A DNA stretch of 64,000 bases from NCBI RefSeq assembly GCF_030270585.1, contig NZ_BSYI01000005.1, positions 1-64,000 on the forward strand. The letters run 5' to 3'. The translations under genes were made by a program, and so were the position numbers. This DNA comes from Paralimibaculum aggregatum (GTDB taxonomy: Bacteria > Pseudomonadota > Alphaproteobacteria > Rhodobacterales > Rhodobacteraceae). Numbering within the stretch: position 1 is the stretch's first letter; each line of letters opens with the position of its first letter. Below the pieces are notes generated by a model. It saw only the letters and a list, made by a program, of their open reading frames with translations. It had not been told where the DNA came from and made no database searches. Below are positions 1 through 8,759 of the stretch, piece after piece.

Positions 1-1087
1 AGGCGCTGCGGGCGGCGGGGGCCGCGTGCTCGGGGAAGAGGCCGGCCAGCCCCTCGGGTGAGGCGGCGCAGATCCCCCGCTCGGTGACCAGCGAGGTGAC
101 GAGCCGCGCCGGGGTCACGTCGAAAGCCGGGTTCGCGACCGGCGAGCCCGGGCTGACCACGCGCACCGGCCCCTCCGGCCCGGCCACCGTCTCGACCTCC
201 GCGGCGGCACGCTCCTCGATCGGGATCGCGGCGCCGGCGGCGATCTGCCAGTCGATCGTCGGCGAGGGCAGGCAGACATGGAACGGCACGCCGCAGTCCC
301 GCGCCGCCAGCGCCTTCAGATAGGTGCCGATCTTGTTCGCCACATCGCCGTTGCGCGCCGTGCGGTCGGTGCCGACGAGGCAGAGATCCACCTGCCCCGC
401 CTGCATCAGGTGCCCGCCGGCATTGTCGACGATCACCGTGTGCGGGATGCCGGCGCGCGCCAGCTCCCAGGCGGTGAGCTGGCCGCCCTGGTTGCGCGGG
501 CGGGTCTCGTCGACCCAGACATGCAGGTCGATCCCCGCCTCGGCCGCGGCATAGATCGGCGCGGTGGCGGTGCCGCGGTCCACCGTCGCCAGCCAGCCGG
601 CATTGCAATGGGTGAGGATCTGCACCGGGCCGGGGCGCGCCTCGGCCGCGGCGCGGACCAGCGCGAGCCCGTGCATCCCGAGCGCGGTGTTGCGGGCGAC
701 GTCGTCCTCGGCGATGGCATCGGCGCGGGCAAAGGCAGCGGCGGCGCGGGCATCCGGCGCCAGCGGACGCAGCGCGGAGAGCTGCGCCTCCACCGCCCAG
801 GCGAGGTTGACCGCGGTCGGCCGCGCCGCCATCAGCACGCCCGCGGCCGCGGCCAGCGCGGCGTCCGAGGGGTCCGCCGCCGCGGCCAGCGCCATGCCAT
901 AGGCCGCCGCCGCGCCGATCAGCGGGGCGCCGCGCACCTGCATCCCGGCGATGGCGCGCGCGGCCTCCGCCGCGGTGGCCAGCGTCACCACCTCCAGCGC
1001 GAAGGGCAGCCGGGTCTGGTCGATGATCGCGACGCTGCCATCCGCGCGCCGCCAGATGGTCCGCCAGTCGGTGCCGTCGATGCGCAT
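1..1087 (-). CDS. mtnA: S-methyl-5-thioribose-1-phosphate isomerase (3' end cut by window edge)
   Basis: Isomerises methylthioribose-1-phosphate to methylthioribulose-1-phosphate in the methionine salvage pathway; a cytosolic eIF2B-like fold. Translating the minus strand from the ATG at 1087 gives 362 codons with the family's landmarks in order: MQVRGAPLIGAAAAYG, the catalytic-cysteine motif LTHCNAGWLAT, VDETRPRNQG, and GTDRTARNGDVANKIGTY holding the catalytic Asp. A purine-rich AGAGGAGGG lies just upstream of the ATG and decides the start. No stop is reached before base 1, but 362 residues is about the normal family length, so only a few codons should be missing. Divergent from the DUF4389 gene. 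Family assignment is secure. Confidence 0.93.
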   Translation of the reverse strand, partial: MRIDGTDWRTIWRRADGSVAIIDQTRLPFALEVVTLATAAEAARAIAGMQVRGAPLIGAAAAYGMALAAAADPSDAALAAAAGVLMAARPTAVNLAWAVEAQLSALRPLAPDARAAAAFARADAIAEDDVARNTALGMHGLALVRAAAEARPGPVQILTHCNAGWLATVDRGTATAPIYAAAEAGIDLHVWVDETRPRNQGGQLTAWELARAGIPHTVIVDNAGGHLMQAGQVDLCLVGTDRTARNGDVANKIGTYLKALAARDCGVPFHVCLPSPTIDWQIAAGAAIPIEERAAAEVETVAGPEGPVRVVSPGSPVANPAFDVTPARLVTSLVTERGICAASPEGLAGLFPEHAAPAARSA

Positions 1088-1233
1088 CGCGCCCTCCTCT
1101 TGCCGCCGGCAGACTAGGCCGGATCGCCGCCGGGCTTAAGGGCAAATCCGCGCATTTTCCCGGTCCGGGCTTGATCCCGCAGCGCATCATCCGCATCTCC
1201 GAACCATCCCTGATCACAGAGTGGAGGCTCGGC

Positions 1234-1533
1234 ATGACCGACAGCCAGGCAGAGGCGTCCCCCGGCAGCGAGACGCGGACCCAGCGGCGCGACAGGCTGG
1301 TCGCCCGGATCGGGCTCTCGATCCTCTATGTCGTCGCATTCGGCATCGCGCAGTGGCTGCTGACGATGCTGACCGTGGTGCAGGTGATCCATCTCGCCGT
1401 CAGCGGCCGCGAGAACGAGCACATCCAGGGCTTCGGGCGGAGCCTCGCGATCTGGCTCGCCGAGGTGACGGGCTATCTCACCGGGGCGACGGCACGCCGG
1501 CCCTTCCCGCTCTCGGCCTGGCCAAAGCCGTGA
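1234..1533 (+). CDS. DUF4389 family membrane protein
   Basis: A 99-residue protein with one or two hydrophobic segments (about residues 25-55) and the features expected of DUF4389: an Arg-rich start of the first helix (RLVARIGLSILYVVAFGIAQ), a short loop with RENEHIQGFGRSLAIWL, and a C-terminal R-PFP-S-WP motif. An in-frame ATG exists 21 codons earlier, but the ATG at 1234 has a GGAGG-type ribosome site at good spacing and matches the domain start. Function of the family is unknown. It is transcribed divergently from mtnA with 146 bp between starts. Confidence 0.75.
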   Translation: MTDSQAEASPGSETRTQRRDRLVARIGLSILYVVAFGIAQWLLTMLTVVQVIHLAVSGRENEHIQGFGRSLAIWLAEVTGYLTGATARRPFPLSAWPKP

Positions 1534-1611
1534 TGGCGCCGCACGCCCCGGCCTCCGGCGCGGCGCGGGCCTAGAGGCCCGGCGCGCGGCCCATCCAGCC
1601 TGGAGGCCAGC

Positions 1612-2355
1612 TTGCAGCAGCGTGCCGATCGCGGCGAGGACACCGCGCCCGCCCCCATCGACGGCGTCGGCACCATCGGCGCCTCGCTGCGCGAGGTGGT
1701 CTATGGCGGCAATGACGGCATCGTCACCACCTTCGCCGTGGTGGCGGGCTTCGCCGGCGCCGCGGCCGAGGGCGCGGGGCCGGTGGGCGCGGTCGCGGTG
1801 CTGCTGTTCGGGCTGGCCAACCTGCTGGCGGATGCCACCTCGATGGGCCTCGGCGCCTTTCTCTCGGCGCGTTCGCAGCGCGACATCTACCACCGCGTGC
1901 ACGGCGCCGTCGGCCGCATGATCGCCGCCGATCCGGAGGGCCAGCGCCAGGGCTATGCCGCGCGCCTCGCCGCCCGCGGCATTGCCGAGGACACCGCACG
2001 CGCGGTCGCCGCCGCGACGGCGCGGGACCCGGGGCTGCTGGCCGAGGCGCTGGTGCGCGAGGCGATGGCGCTGTCCGGGCCCGACGGCGACCGCCCGGTG
2101 CGCGACGCGCTGATGACCTTCGCCAGCTTCCTCTGCTTCGGCGCGGTGCCGCTGGTGCCCTATTTCCTGATGCCGCCCTCGGAGACGACCTTCCTCGTCG
2201 CGGTGGGCGCGACCTTCTCGGCGCTGGTGGCGCTCGGCCTGCTGCGCTGGAAGGTGACCATCGAGCCGATGGCGCGCTGCGTCGGCGAGACGGTGCTGGT
2301 CGGCGGCATCTGCGCCGCGGTCGCCTATGGCGTGGGGCTGGCCTTCCGGGTCTGA
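1612..2355 (+). CDS. VIT1/CCC1 family transporter
   Basis: Integral membrane protein of 247 residues, of the family that moves Fe2+ or Mn2+. The N-terminal hallmark is present: SLREVVYGGNDGIVTTFAVVAG, followed by GLANLLADATSMGLGAFLS and a cytoplasmic region beginning SQRDIYHR. Further hydrophobic segments follow from about residue 165 (MTFASFLCFGAVPLVPYF, then a helix to the end). The likely start is the TTG at 1612, which has TGGAGG upstream; no ATG precedes the conserved start helix in this frame. Metal specificity cannot be read from sequence. It is 43 bp before trmFO and may be co-transcribed with it. Confidence 0.85.
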   Translation: MQQRADRGEDTAPAPIDGVGTIGASLREVVYGGNDGIVTTFAVVAGFAGAAAEGAGPVGAVAVLLFGLANLLADATSMGLGAFLSARSQRDIYHRVHGAVGRMIAADPEGQRQGYAARLAARGIAEDTARAVAAATARDPGLLAEALVREAMALSGPDGDRPVRDALMTFASFLCFGAVPLVPYFLMPPSETTFLVAVGATFSALVALGLLRWKVTIEPMARCVGETVLVGGICAAVAYGVGLAFRV

Positions 2356-2397
2356 TCCGGCTTGACCCTGCCGCGGGCGCGACCCTAAGTGCTGACC

Positions 2398-3765
2398 ATG
2401 AGACCCATTCACATCGTCGGCGGCGGCATGGCGGGCTGCGAGGCAGCCTGGGCCGCGGCCAGCATGGGCGTTCCCGTGGTGCTCCACGAGATGCGCCCGC
2501 ATCGCGGCACCGAGGCGCACCAGACCGACGGTCTGGCCGAGCTCGTCTGCTCCAACTCCTTCCGCTCGGACGATCACGAGACCAACGCGGTGGGCCTGCT
2601 GCACGAGGAGATGCGCCGGCTCGGCTCGATCATGATGGCCGCCGCCGGGCCCGCCTCGGTGCCGGCCGGCGGCGCGCTGGCGGTCGACCGCGCGGTGTTC
2701 TCGGCGGCGGTGACCCGCGCCATCGCCGAGCACCCGCTGATCACGCTGGAACGCGGCGAGGTCGCCGGCCTGCCCCCCGCCGAGTGGGACAGCGTGGTGA
2801 TCGCCACCGGCCCGCTCACCTCCGAGCCGCTGGCCGCCGCGATCGGCGGGCTGACCGGCGAGACCTCGCTGGCCTTCTTCGACGCCATCGCGCCGATCGT
2901 CTATGCCGACAGCGTCGATCTCTCCAAGGCCTGGTTCCAGTCGCGCTACGACAAGGGCGAGACCGAGGCGGAGCGCACCGCCTATCTCAACTGCCCGATG
3001 AGCCGCGAGCAGTACGAGGGCTTCATCGACGCGCTGCTGGCGGCCGAGGTGACGGAGTTCAAGGAGTGGGAGGGCACGCCCTATTTCGAGGGCTGCCTGC
3101 CGATCGAGGTGATGGCGGCGCGCGGGCGCGAGACCCTGCGCTATGGCCCGCTGAAGCCGGTCGGGCTGACCAACCCGCACCAGCCGGATGTGAAGCCCCA
3201 TGCCATCGTGCAGCTGCGGCGCGAGAACCGGCTCGGCACGCTCTACAATCTCGTCGGCTTCCAGACCAAGATGAAGTATGGCGCGCAGGCCGCTGTTTTC
3301 GCGAAGATTCCGGGGCTGGAGAATGCCCGGTTTGCACGCCTCGGCGGGATCCACCGCAACACCTTCCTCAACGCGCCGCGGCTGCTCGACGGCGAGATGC
3401 GGCTGAAGGCCGATCCGCGGCTGCGCTTCGCCGGGCAGATCACCGGGGTCGAGGGCTATGTCGAATCCGGCGCCATGGGGATCCTGGCCGGGCGCTTCGC
3501 CGCGGCCGAGCGGCTCGGGCGGCCCTGCCCGCCGCCGCCGGCGGAGACCGCGCTCGGCGCCCTGCTCGGCCATATCACCGGCGGCGCCGAGGCCGAGACC
3601 TTCCAGCCGATGAACGTGAATTTCGGCCTGTTTCCGCCGCTCGAGGAGGATATCCGCAAGGGCCGCAAGGGCAAGCGCGAGCGGGCCCGCGCCTATACCG
3701 AGCGGGCGAAATCCGCGCTGGCCGCCTGGATCGCGGCGTCGGAGGGGGCGGCCTCTGCGGCCTGA
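2398..3765 (+). CDS. trmFO: Methylenetetrahydrofolate--tRNA-(uracil-5-)-methyltransferase TrmFO
   Basis: FAD- and folate-dependent enzyme that makes 5-methyluridine at position 54 of tRNA. The 455-residue product (family about 435-450) opens with the FAD dinucleotide motif [15 protein letters not shown], then LHEMRP and the Cys-containing [26 protein letters not shown] carries the second conserved Cys, and [13 protein letters not shown] and [16 protein letters not shown] complete the signature. A GTG nine bases upstream is in frame, but the ATG at 2398 fits the usual short N-terminus. The C-terminal tail is Arg/Lys-rich. A methyltransferase gene follows 76 bp downstream. Confidence 0.96.
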   Translation: MRPIHIVGGGMAGCEAAWAAASMGVPVVLHEMRPHRGTEAHQTDGLAELVCSNSFRSDDHETNAVGLLHEEMRRLGSIMMAAAGPASVPAGGALAVDRAVFSAAVTRAIAEHPLITLERGEVAGLPPAEWDSVVIATGPLTSEPLAAAIGGLTGETSLAFFDAIAPIVYADSVDLSKAWFQSRYDKGETEAERTAYLNCPMSREQYEGFIDALLAAEVTEFKEWEGTPYFEGCLPIEVMAARGRETLRYGPLKPVGLTNPHQPDVKPHAIVQLRRENRLGTLYNLVGFQTKMKYGAQAAVFAKIPGLENARFARLGGIHRNTFLNAPRLLDGEMRLKADPRLRFAGQITGVEGYVESGAMGILAGRFAAAERLGRPCPPPPAETALGALLGHITGGAEAETFQPMNVNFGLFPPLEEDIRKGRKGKRERARAYTERAKSALAAWIAASEGAASAA

Positions 3766-3841
3766 CGCCCCGGCGGGCCGCGGTTGCATTCCCGCGGCGC
3801 GGCCCCGATACTTGTCCGAAAGCGACCCCAAGGAGGCGCAA

Positions 3842-4483
3842 ATGGACAATTCCGACACCCGCGGAGGCGACAAGGACGTGGGCCTCGAACACGCCTACAG
3901 GATCGAGACGCCGGAAGAGGCCGAGGGCTTCTACGACCGCTGGGCCCCGGCCTATGACGCCGAGGTCGGCAAGAACGGCTACATCACCCCGAAACGCTGC
4001 GCCGAGGCGCTGGCCGCCCATGCCGCGCTGCCCTGGGCGCCGGTGATGGACCTGGCCTGCGGCACCGGGCTCTCGGGCCTGGCCCTGCGCGCGGCGGGGT
4101 TCGACTGCATCGACGGCTTCGACCTCTCGGAGGAGATGCTGGCCCGCGCCCGCAGGAAGGACGTCTATCGCGAGCTCGCCATCGCCGATCTCTCGAAACC
4201 GCTGGAGATGCCGGGCGATGTCTACCAGAACGCCGCGGCGATCGGCTGCATCTCGCCGGAATACATGCCGCCGACGGTGCTCGACGAGATCGTCGGCAAG
4301 CTGCCCTCCGGCGGCTGCCTGGTGTTCTCGGTGAACGATCACGCGGCGGCCGACGGCACCATCCGCGGGCGCATCAACGACCTGATCGACTGCGGCTATA
4401 CCGAGCTGCTGGTGGCCGATTACGGCGCGCATCTGCCCGGCATCGGCCTGAAGGCCACCGTCTACGTGCTGCGCCGGCGCTGA
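3842..4483 (+). CDS. Class I SAM-dependent methyltransferase
   Basis: A 213-residue protein with a Rossmann methyltransferase core: motif I VMDLACGTGLSGLALR (about residues 72-87), an acidic residue in the next strand (IDGFDLSEEMLARAR), and later ADLSKPLEMPGDVYQNAAAIGCISPEYMPP. The N-terminus contains YDRWAPAYDAEV, typical of small-molecule methyltransferases. The ATG at 3842 has a strong AAGGAGG six bases upstream; an in-frame TTG ten codons earlier is less likely. Substrate is unknown and the neighbours do not suggest one. It converges on the gene at 4506 with only 22 bp between stops. Confidence 0.8.
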   Translation: MDNSDTRGGDKDVGLEHAYRIETPEEAEGFYDRWAPAYDAEVGKNGYITPKRCAEALAAHAALPWAPVMDLACGTGLSGLALRAAGFDCIDGFDLSEEMLARARRKDVYRELAIADLSKPLEMPGDVYQNAAAIGCISPEYMPPTVLDEIVGKLPSGGCLVFSVNDHAAADGTIRGRINDLIDCGYTELLVADYGAHLPGIGLKATVYVLRRR

Positions 4484-4505
4484 CGACCGGAGCGCCGGCC
4501 GGGCC

Positions 4506-5297
4506 TCAGGGCCGCCCGGCGAGGGCGCGCCAGCTGAGCGCGAGGGCGCGGCGGGCGGGGCCGGCGGCCGGCAGCCCCCGCGCCGCGGCGGCCTCGGGAT
4601 CGGCGGCGGCGGCGGCGAGGCTGCGTTCGGCCTGCCAGAGCGTCAGGAACAGCGGCCGCGCCGCCGCCGGCAGGCGCGCCCGGCGCGCCTCGGCGAGCGC
4701 CCCGAGCCCTTCCCGGGCATGGCCGGCCAGCGCCGCCGGCGACGCATCCGCCAGCAGCGCCCCGGGCTCGCGCGCCATCGCCGCCGCCGTGCGCAGCAGG
4801 AAGGCCCGGCCGAGCGCCTGCCCCGCCGGCCCGCAGGCGGCGGGCGGCGCCGCGCCGGCCAGCGCGCAGCCGAGCCGCAGGAAGGCGGCATAGCGCGCCT
4901 CCGCCCAGGCCGGGATGTCGGCGAGCGGCGGCGCCAGCTCCATGTCGCGCGCCGCGATCAGCGCCTCGAGATCGGCCGGTGCCGGGGCGGCGGCGGCGAT
5001 CAGCTCGCCCAGCGGCCCGGCCACCTCATGCGCCCGCGGCGGCTGGCCGGCGAAGGCGCCCTCCAGCGTGTCGCGCCAGAACTGCAGCCGCATCGCGCCG
5101 ATCAGCGGGCCGGTATCGGCGGCGCGCCGGGCGCCGTGCACCGCGCGGCTGAGCTCGAGATCATAGGCGCCGAGCACCATCAGCCGGCTGCGCAGCGGCT
5201 CCCGCGCGAAGATCAGGCAGGCGAAGAGATCCGGGTCATAGCGCCGGAGCAGCGCCGCCGGGCCGGTCTCCTCGCCGGCTGCCGGAGCGTCAGCCAT
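4506..5297 (-). CDS. Squalene/phytoene synthase-like protein (NDUFAF6-type, probably non-catalytic)
   Basis: 263 residues, all-alpha, with weak similarity to the squalene/phytoene synthase fold: LLRRYDPDLFACLIFAREPLR, LGAYDLELSRAV, LQFWRDTLEGAFAG and GRAFLLRTAAAMAR occur in family order. The two Asp-rich DxxxD motifs that bind the Mg-diphosphate in true synthases are not visible, so this looks like the NDUFAF6-like branch linked to complex I assembly rather than isoprenoid synthesis; that link is inference. The ATG at 5297 overlaps the end of cimA by eight bases, implying co-translation. Ala/Arg-rich composition makes fine alignment uncertain. Confidence 0.65.
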   Translation of the reverse strand: MADAPAAGEETGPAALLRRYDPDLFACLIFAREPLRSRLMVLGAYDLELSRAVHGARRAADTGPLIGAMRLQFWRDTLEGAFAGQPPRAHEVAGPLGELIAAAAPAPADLEALIAARDMELAPPLADIPAWAEARYAAFLRLGCALAGAAPPAACGPAGQALGRAFLLRTAAAMAREPGALLADASPAALAGHAREGLGALAEARRARLPAAARPLFLTLWQAERSLAAAAADPEAAAARGLPAAGPARRALALSWRALAGRP

Positions 5298-6975
5298 TGC
5301 TGCCGCGCACCCCGGCCCGCACCAGCTTGGCCAGCACCGCATCCTCGAGCGCCTGGAAGGAGGCATCGACGATGTTGGCCGAGACGCCGAGGGTGGTCCA
5401 GTGCCGGCCCGCGGCGTCGCGGCTTTCCAGCAGCACGCGGGTCACCGCCTCGGTGCCCTGGCCGTGGATGCGGACCTTGAAGTCGACCAGCCGCATGTCC
5501 TCGATATGTTCCTGGTAGCGGCCGAGATCCTTGATCAGCGCGCGGCTGAGCGCGTTGACCGGGCCCTGGTCCTCCCTGCTGACCGGGTCGAGGCTCTCGG
5601 AGGCGGAGATCATCCGCTCGCCATCGACATGGACCACCACCACCGCCTCGGAGGCGGTGACCCAGCGGCCCTGGGCGTCGAAGCGGCGCTCGACCGAGAC
5701 GCGGTAGCGGTCGACCTCGAAGAAGCGCGGCATCAGGCCGAGATGGCGCCGCGCCAGCAGCTCGAAGCTGGCATCCGCCTGGTCATAGGCGAAGCCCTGG
5801 TCCTCGCGGGTCTTGACCTCCATCAGCAGCGTGCCGAGGCGCGGGTCGTCGCGCTCGACGGCGATGCCCGCCTCCTCGAGCCGGCGCATCAGGTTGGCGC
5901 GGCCGGCCTGGTTCGACATCGGCACCACGCGGGCATTGCCCACGGCCTCCGGCGCGACATGCTCGTAGGTCGTCGGGTCCTTCAGGATCGCCGATGCGTG
6001 CAGCCCCGCCTTGTGCGCGAAGGCGGCGGCGCCGACATAGGGCGCATGCGGGTCGGGCTGGCGGTTCAGCATCTCGTCGAGCGTGACCGAGAGCCGGCGC
6101 AGATCGGCCAGCTTCTCCGGCGCCACCCCGGTCTCGAAACGCTCGGCATAGCGCGGCTTCAGCACCAGGCTGGGGATGATCGAGCAGAGATTGGCATTGC
6201 CGCAGCGCTCGCCGAGGCCGTTCAGCGTGCCCTGGATCTGCCGCGCCCCGGCCTCCACCGCGGCGAAGGTGCCGGCCACCGCCTGCTCGGTGTCGTTGTG
6301 GGTGTGGATGCCGAGGCGGGCCTCCGGCAGCCGGGCGGCGACCGCGGCGGTGATCTCGCCGATCTCCGCCGGCAGGGTGCCGCCATTGGTGTCGCAGAGC
6401 ACGACCCAGCCGGCGCCGCCCTCGAGCGCGGCGCGCAGCGCCTCCAGCGCATAGGCCGGGTTCGCCTTGTAGCCGTCGAAGAAATGCTCGGCGTCGAACA
6501 GCGCCTCGCGCCCGAGGCCGGCCAGATGGGCGATGCTCTCGCGGATGTTGCCGAGGTTCTCCTCCAGCGTGATCCCGAGCGCCGCCTCGACATGGAAGTC
6601 GTGCGACTTGCCGACGAGGCAGACCGCCTGCGTGCCGGCATTGACGACCTCGGCCAGCACCTCGTCATTGGCCGCCGAGCGCCCGGCCCGCTTGGTCATG
6701 CCGAAGGCGGTGAAGCGCGCGCGGGTCGCCGGGGCCTGGGCGAAGAAGTCGCTGTCGGTCGGGTTGGCGCCGGGCCAGCCGCCCTCGATGAAGTCGATGC
6801 CGAGGGCGTCGAGGGCGCGGGCGATGCGGATCTTGTCGTCGACCGAGAAATCGACGCCCTGGGTCTGCTGGCCGTCGCGCAGCGTGGTGTCATAGAGCCA
6901 GAGCCGCTCGCGGACGGCGGCCGCGGCCTCCTTCGGCTGGGCGCTCGGGGCCGCCGGGGCGGTGTGGGTGGTCAT
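5290..6975 (-). CDS. cimA: Citramalate synthase
   Basis: Condenses pyruvate and acetyl-CoA to (R)-citramalate, an entry to isoleucine synthesis that bypasses threonine. The 561-residue protein has a DRE-TIM barrel beginning LWLYDTTLRDGQQTQGVDFS, metal-ligand HTHNDTEQAVA, GTLNGLGERCGNANL, a linker with HKAGLHASAI, and a C-terminal LeuA-like allosteric domain of about 130 residues. The start at 6975 follows a short N-terminal tail rich in Ala and Pro. Members of the family with this opening motif are usually annotated CimA rather than 2-isopropylmalate synthase. Upstream lies cysS with a possible 49-residue ORF linking the two. Confidence 0.9.
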   Translation of the reverse strand: MTTHTAPAAPSAQPKEAAAAVRERLWLYDTTLRDGQQTQGVDFSVDDKIRIARALDALGIDFIEGGWPGANPTDSDFFAQAPATRARFTAFGMTKRAGRSAANDEVLAEVVNAGTQAVCLVGKSHDFHVEAALGITLEENLGNIRESIAHLAGLGREALFDAEHFFDGYKANPAYALEALRAALEGGAGWVVLCDTNGGTLPAEIGEITAAVAARLPEARLGIHTHNDTEQAVAGTFAAVEAGARQIQGTLNGLGERCGNANLCSIIPSLVLKPRYAERFETGVAPEKLADLRRLSVTLDEMLNRQPDPHAPYVGAAAFAHKAGLHASAILKDPTTYEHVAPEAVGNARVVPMSNQAGRANLMRRLEEAGIAVERDDPRLGTLLMEVKTREDQGFAYDQADASFELLARRHLGLMPRFFEVDRYRVSVERRFDAQGRWVTASEAVVVVHVDGERMISASESLDPVSREDQGPVNALSRALIKDLGRYQEHIEDMRLVDFKVRIHGQGTEAVTRVLLESRDAAGRHWTTLGVSANIVDASFQALEDAVLAKLVRAGVRGSNG

Positions 6976-7121
6976 GGCCGGGCCTCGCTGGCGGGGCGCA
7001 GGCACCCGCATCTGGGTTCGGAACGGGATCGGTTCGGGTGCGGCAGGGCGAACGGGGCGCGCCGGGGCGGCGCGGCCGCGGCGCGGGCGGCGTGCTGCCG
7101 GCGGCGGGCGGCGGCGCTCAT
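6972..7121 (-). CDS. Possible 49-residue ORF coupling cysS to cimA
   Basis: The only minus-strand reading frame that bridges cysS and cimA starts at an ATGA shared with the cysS stop and ends at another ATGA shared with the cimA start. It would encode an Arg/Ala/Pro-rich 49-residue peptide starting [19 protein letters not shown]. No recognised domain and no ribosome site of its own are seen; translation would have to be by re-initiation. It may be a coupling or leader ORF that keeps ribosomes moving through a hairpin at 7002-7041, or simply a chance open frame in GC-rich DNA. Confidence 0.3.
   Translation of the reverse strand: MSAAARRRQHAARAAAAPPRRAPFALPHPNRSRSEPRCGCLRPASEARP
7002..7041 (-). 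promoter_or_regulatory. Stem-loop in the cimA leader
   Basis: GCACCCG at 7002-7008 pairs perfectly with CGGGTGC at 7035-7041, with a 26-nt loop that carries repeated GGTTCGG elements and a small internal GTTC/GAAC pairing. It sits 27-66 bases ahead of the cimA start and inside the small ORF described here. It could affect translation or mRNA stability; there is no U-run to make it an intrinsic terminator. Confidence 0.35.
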
Positions 7122-8527
7122 CCTGCCGCCTCCAGCCCGGCGAGGCGGGCCGCGTCGAAATCCGGGCCGAGCTGCCACTCGGCGCCCTGCGGCGTGTCCT
7201 TCACCTCGACGCCGGCCGCCGCCAGCCCGTCGCGGATCGCATCGGCGCGGGCGAAATCCCTCGCCTTGCGCGCCGCGGCGCGGGCGGCCAGCAGCCGGTC
7301 GATCCCGGCGGCGACATCCGCATCGGCCTCGGCCGCCGCCTCCCAGCCGCCGAGCGCATCGGTGAGCAGGCCGAGCAGCTCCGCCCCGGCGCGCAGCCCC
7401 GCCGCATCGCCCTGCCCGGCCAGCGCGTGCAGCGCGGCGATCGCCTTCGGGGTGTTGATGTCGTCGGCCAGCGCCGCGCGCACCGCTGCCGGCACCGCGG
7501 CGGCCGGGGCCACCCCGGCGCAGAGCCCGCGCCAGCGCCGCAGCGCCGCCTCGGCCTCGGCGACGCGCTTCCCGGTCCAGTCCAGCGGCTGGCGGTACTG
7601 CGTCGAGAGCAGCACCATGCGCATCACCTCGCCGGGGATGCCCCGGTCGCGCAGGTCCTTCACGGTGAAGAAGTTGCCGAGGCTCTTCGACATCTTCTCG
7701 CCCTCGACCATCAGGTAGCCGTTGTGCATCCAGATATCGGCCATCTCCTCGGTGGCGTTGGCGCAGCAGCTCTGGGCGCGCTCGTTCTCGTGATGCGGGA
7801 ACTGCAGGTCGATGCCGCCGGCATGGATCTGGAAGCGGTCGCCGAGCAGCGCCTTGGCCATCGCCGAGCACTCGATGTGCCAGCCCGGGCGGCCGCGGCC
7901 CCAGGGGCTGTCCCAGCCGGGCTGCTCCGGGGTCGAGGGCTTCCAGAGCACGAAATCCATCGGGTTGCGCTTGTAGGGCGCGACCTCGACCCGGGCGCCG
8001 GCCTCCATCTCGTCGAGCGAACGGCGCGAGAGCCCGCCATAGCCCGCATAGCTCGCCACCTCGAACAGCACGTGCCCCTCGGCGGCATAGGCATGGCCGG
8101 CGGCGATCAGGCGCTCGGCCATGGCGATCATCTGGGGGATGTATTCGGTGCAGCGCGGCTCGTGATCGGGGCGCATGGTGCCGAGCGCGCCCATGTCCTC
8201 GTGATACCAGCCGATGGTCTCGTCGGTGATGCGGCGCACCGCGGCCTCGAGGCTCTCGCCGGGGCCGCGGCTTTCGGCGGCGCGGGCGTTGATCTTGTCG
8301 TCGACGTCGGTGAAGTTGCGCACATAGGTGACGCGCCCGGCGCCGAGCTCGTGGCGCAGCAGGCGGAACAGCACGTCGAACACCACCGCCGGCCGGGCAT
8401 TGCCGATATGCGCCCGGTCATAGACCGTGGGGCCGCAGACATACATGCCGACGCGGCCCGCCGCATCGGGGCGCAGCGGCTGCTTCTGGCGGGTGCGGCT
8501 GTCGTAGAGCGTGATCTCGGATGTCAT
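7118..8527 (-). CDS. cysS: Cysteinyl-tRNA synthetase
   Basis: Class I aminoacyl-tRNA synthetase charging tRNA-Cys, 469 residues (family about 460). The HIGH-like signature appears in [29 protein letters not shown]; zinc ligands are in [17 protein letters not shown] and [20 protein letters not shown]; the KMSKS loop is [18 protein letters not shown]. The C-terminal helical domain is Ala-rich. The ATG at 8527 starts directly before the beta-hairpin [14 protein letters not shown] common to the family; longer in-frame extensions have no supporting homology. Its stop overlaps a small ORF that leads into cimA. Confidence 0.96.
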   Translation of the reverse strand: MTSEITLYDSRTRQKQPLRPDAAGRVGMYVCGPTVYDRAHIGNARPAVVFDVLFRLLRHELGAGRVTYVRNFTDVDDKINARAAESRGPGESLEAAVRRITDETIGWYHEDMGALGTMRPDHEPRCTEYIPQMIAMAERLIAAGHAYAAEGHVLFEVASYAGYGGLSRRSLDEMEAGARVEVAPYKRNPMDFVLWKPSTPEQPGWDSPWGRGRPGWHIECSAMAKALLGDRFQIHAGGIDLQFPHHENERAQSCCANATEEMADIWMHNGYLMVEGEKMSKSLGNFFTVKDLRDRGIPGEVMRMVLLSTQYRQPLDWTGKRVAEAEAALRRWRGLCAGVAPAAAVPAAVRAALADDINTPKAIAALHALAGQGDAAGLRAGAELLGLLTDALGGWEAAAEADADVAAGIDRLLAARAAARKARDFARADAIRDGLAAAGVEVKDTPQGAEWQLGPDFDAARLAGLEAAG

Positions 8528-8759
8528 GTCGGCCTCGCGCGGGGTTCCCGCAGCGGGTCTGACATCTGGGCTATTGGAACAAGGTGACAGGCCGCCGCGG
8601 ACGTGGGTGTCAGCAGCTAATGCAGATCCGGAAGATGGCGGCAGCATGTGTCATGGGCGGAGTGGTGCCTGCCCGCGCCGGCGCTGTCAAGCGCGAATGC
8701 GGCCGGGCGCCCGGCGGCCGGGCCTCGCCGGGGTCCGCCGGGGGCCTGCGCCGCCCGGC

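Noticed and set aside
1114-3873. Minus-strand open frame of 919 codons across the VIT and trmFO genes
   Set aside because: It is antisense to two well-recognised genes and its translation is Arg/Gly/Ala-rich without domains.
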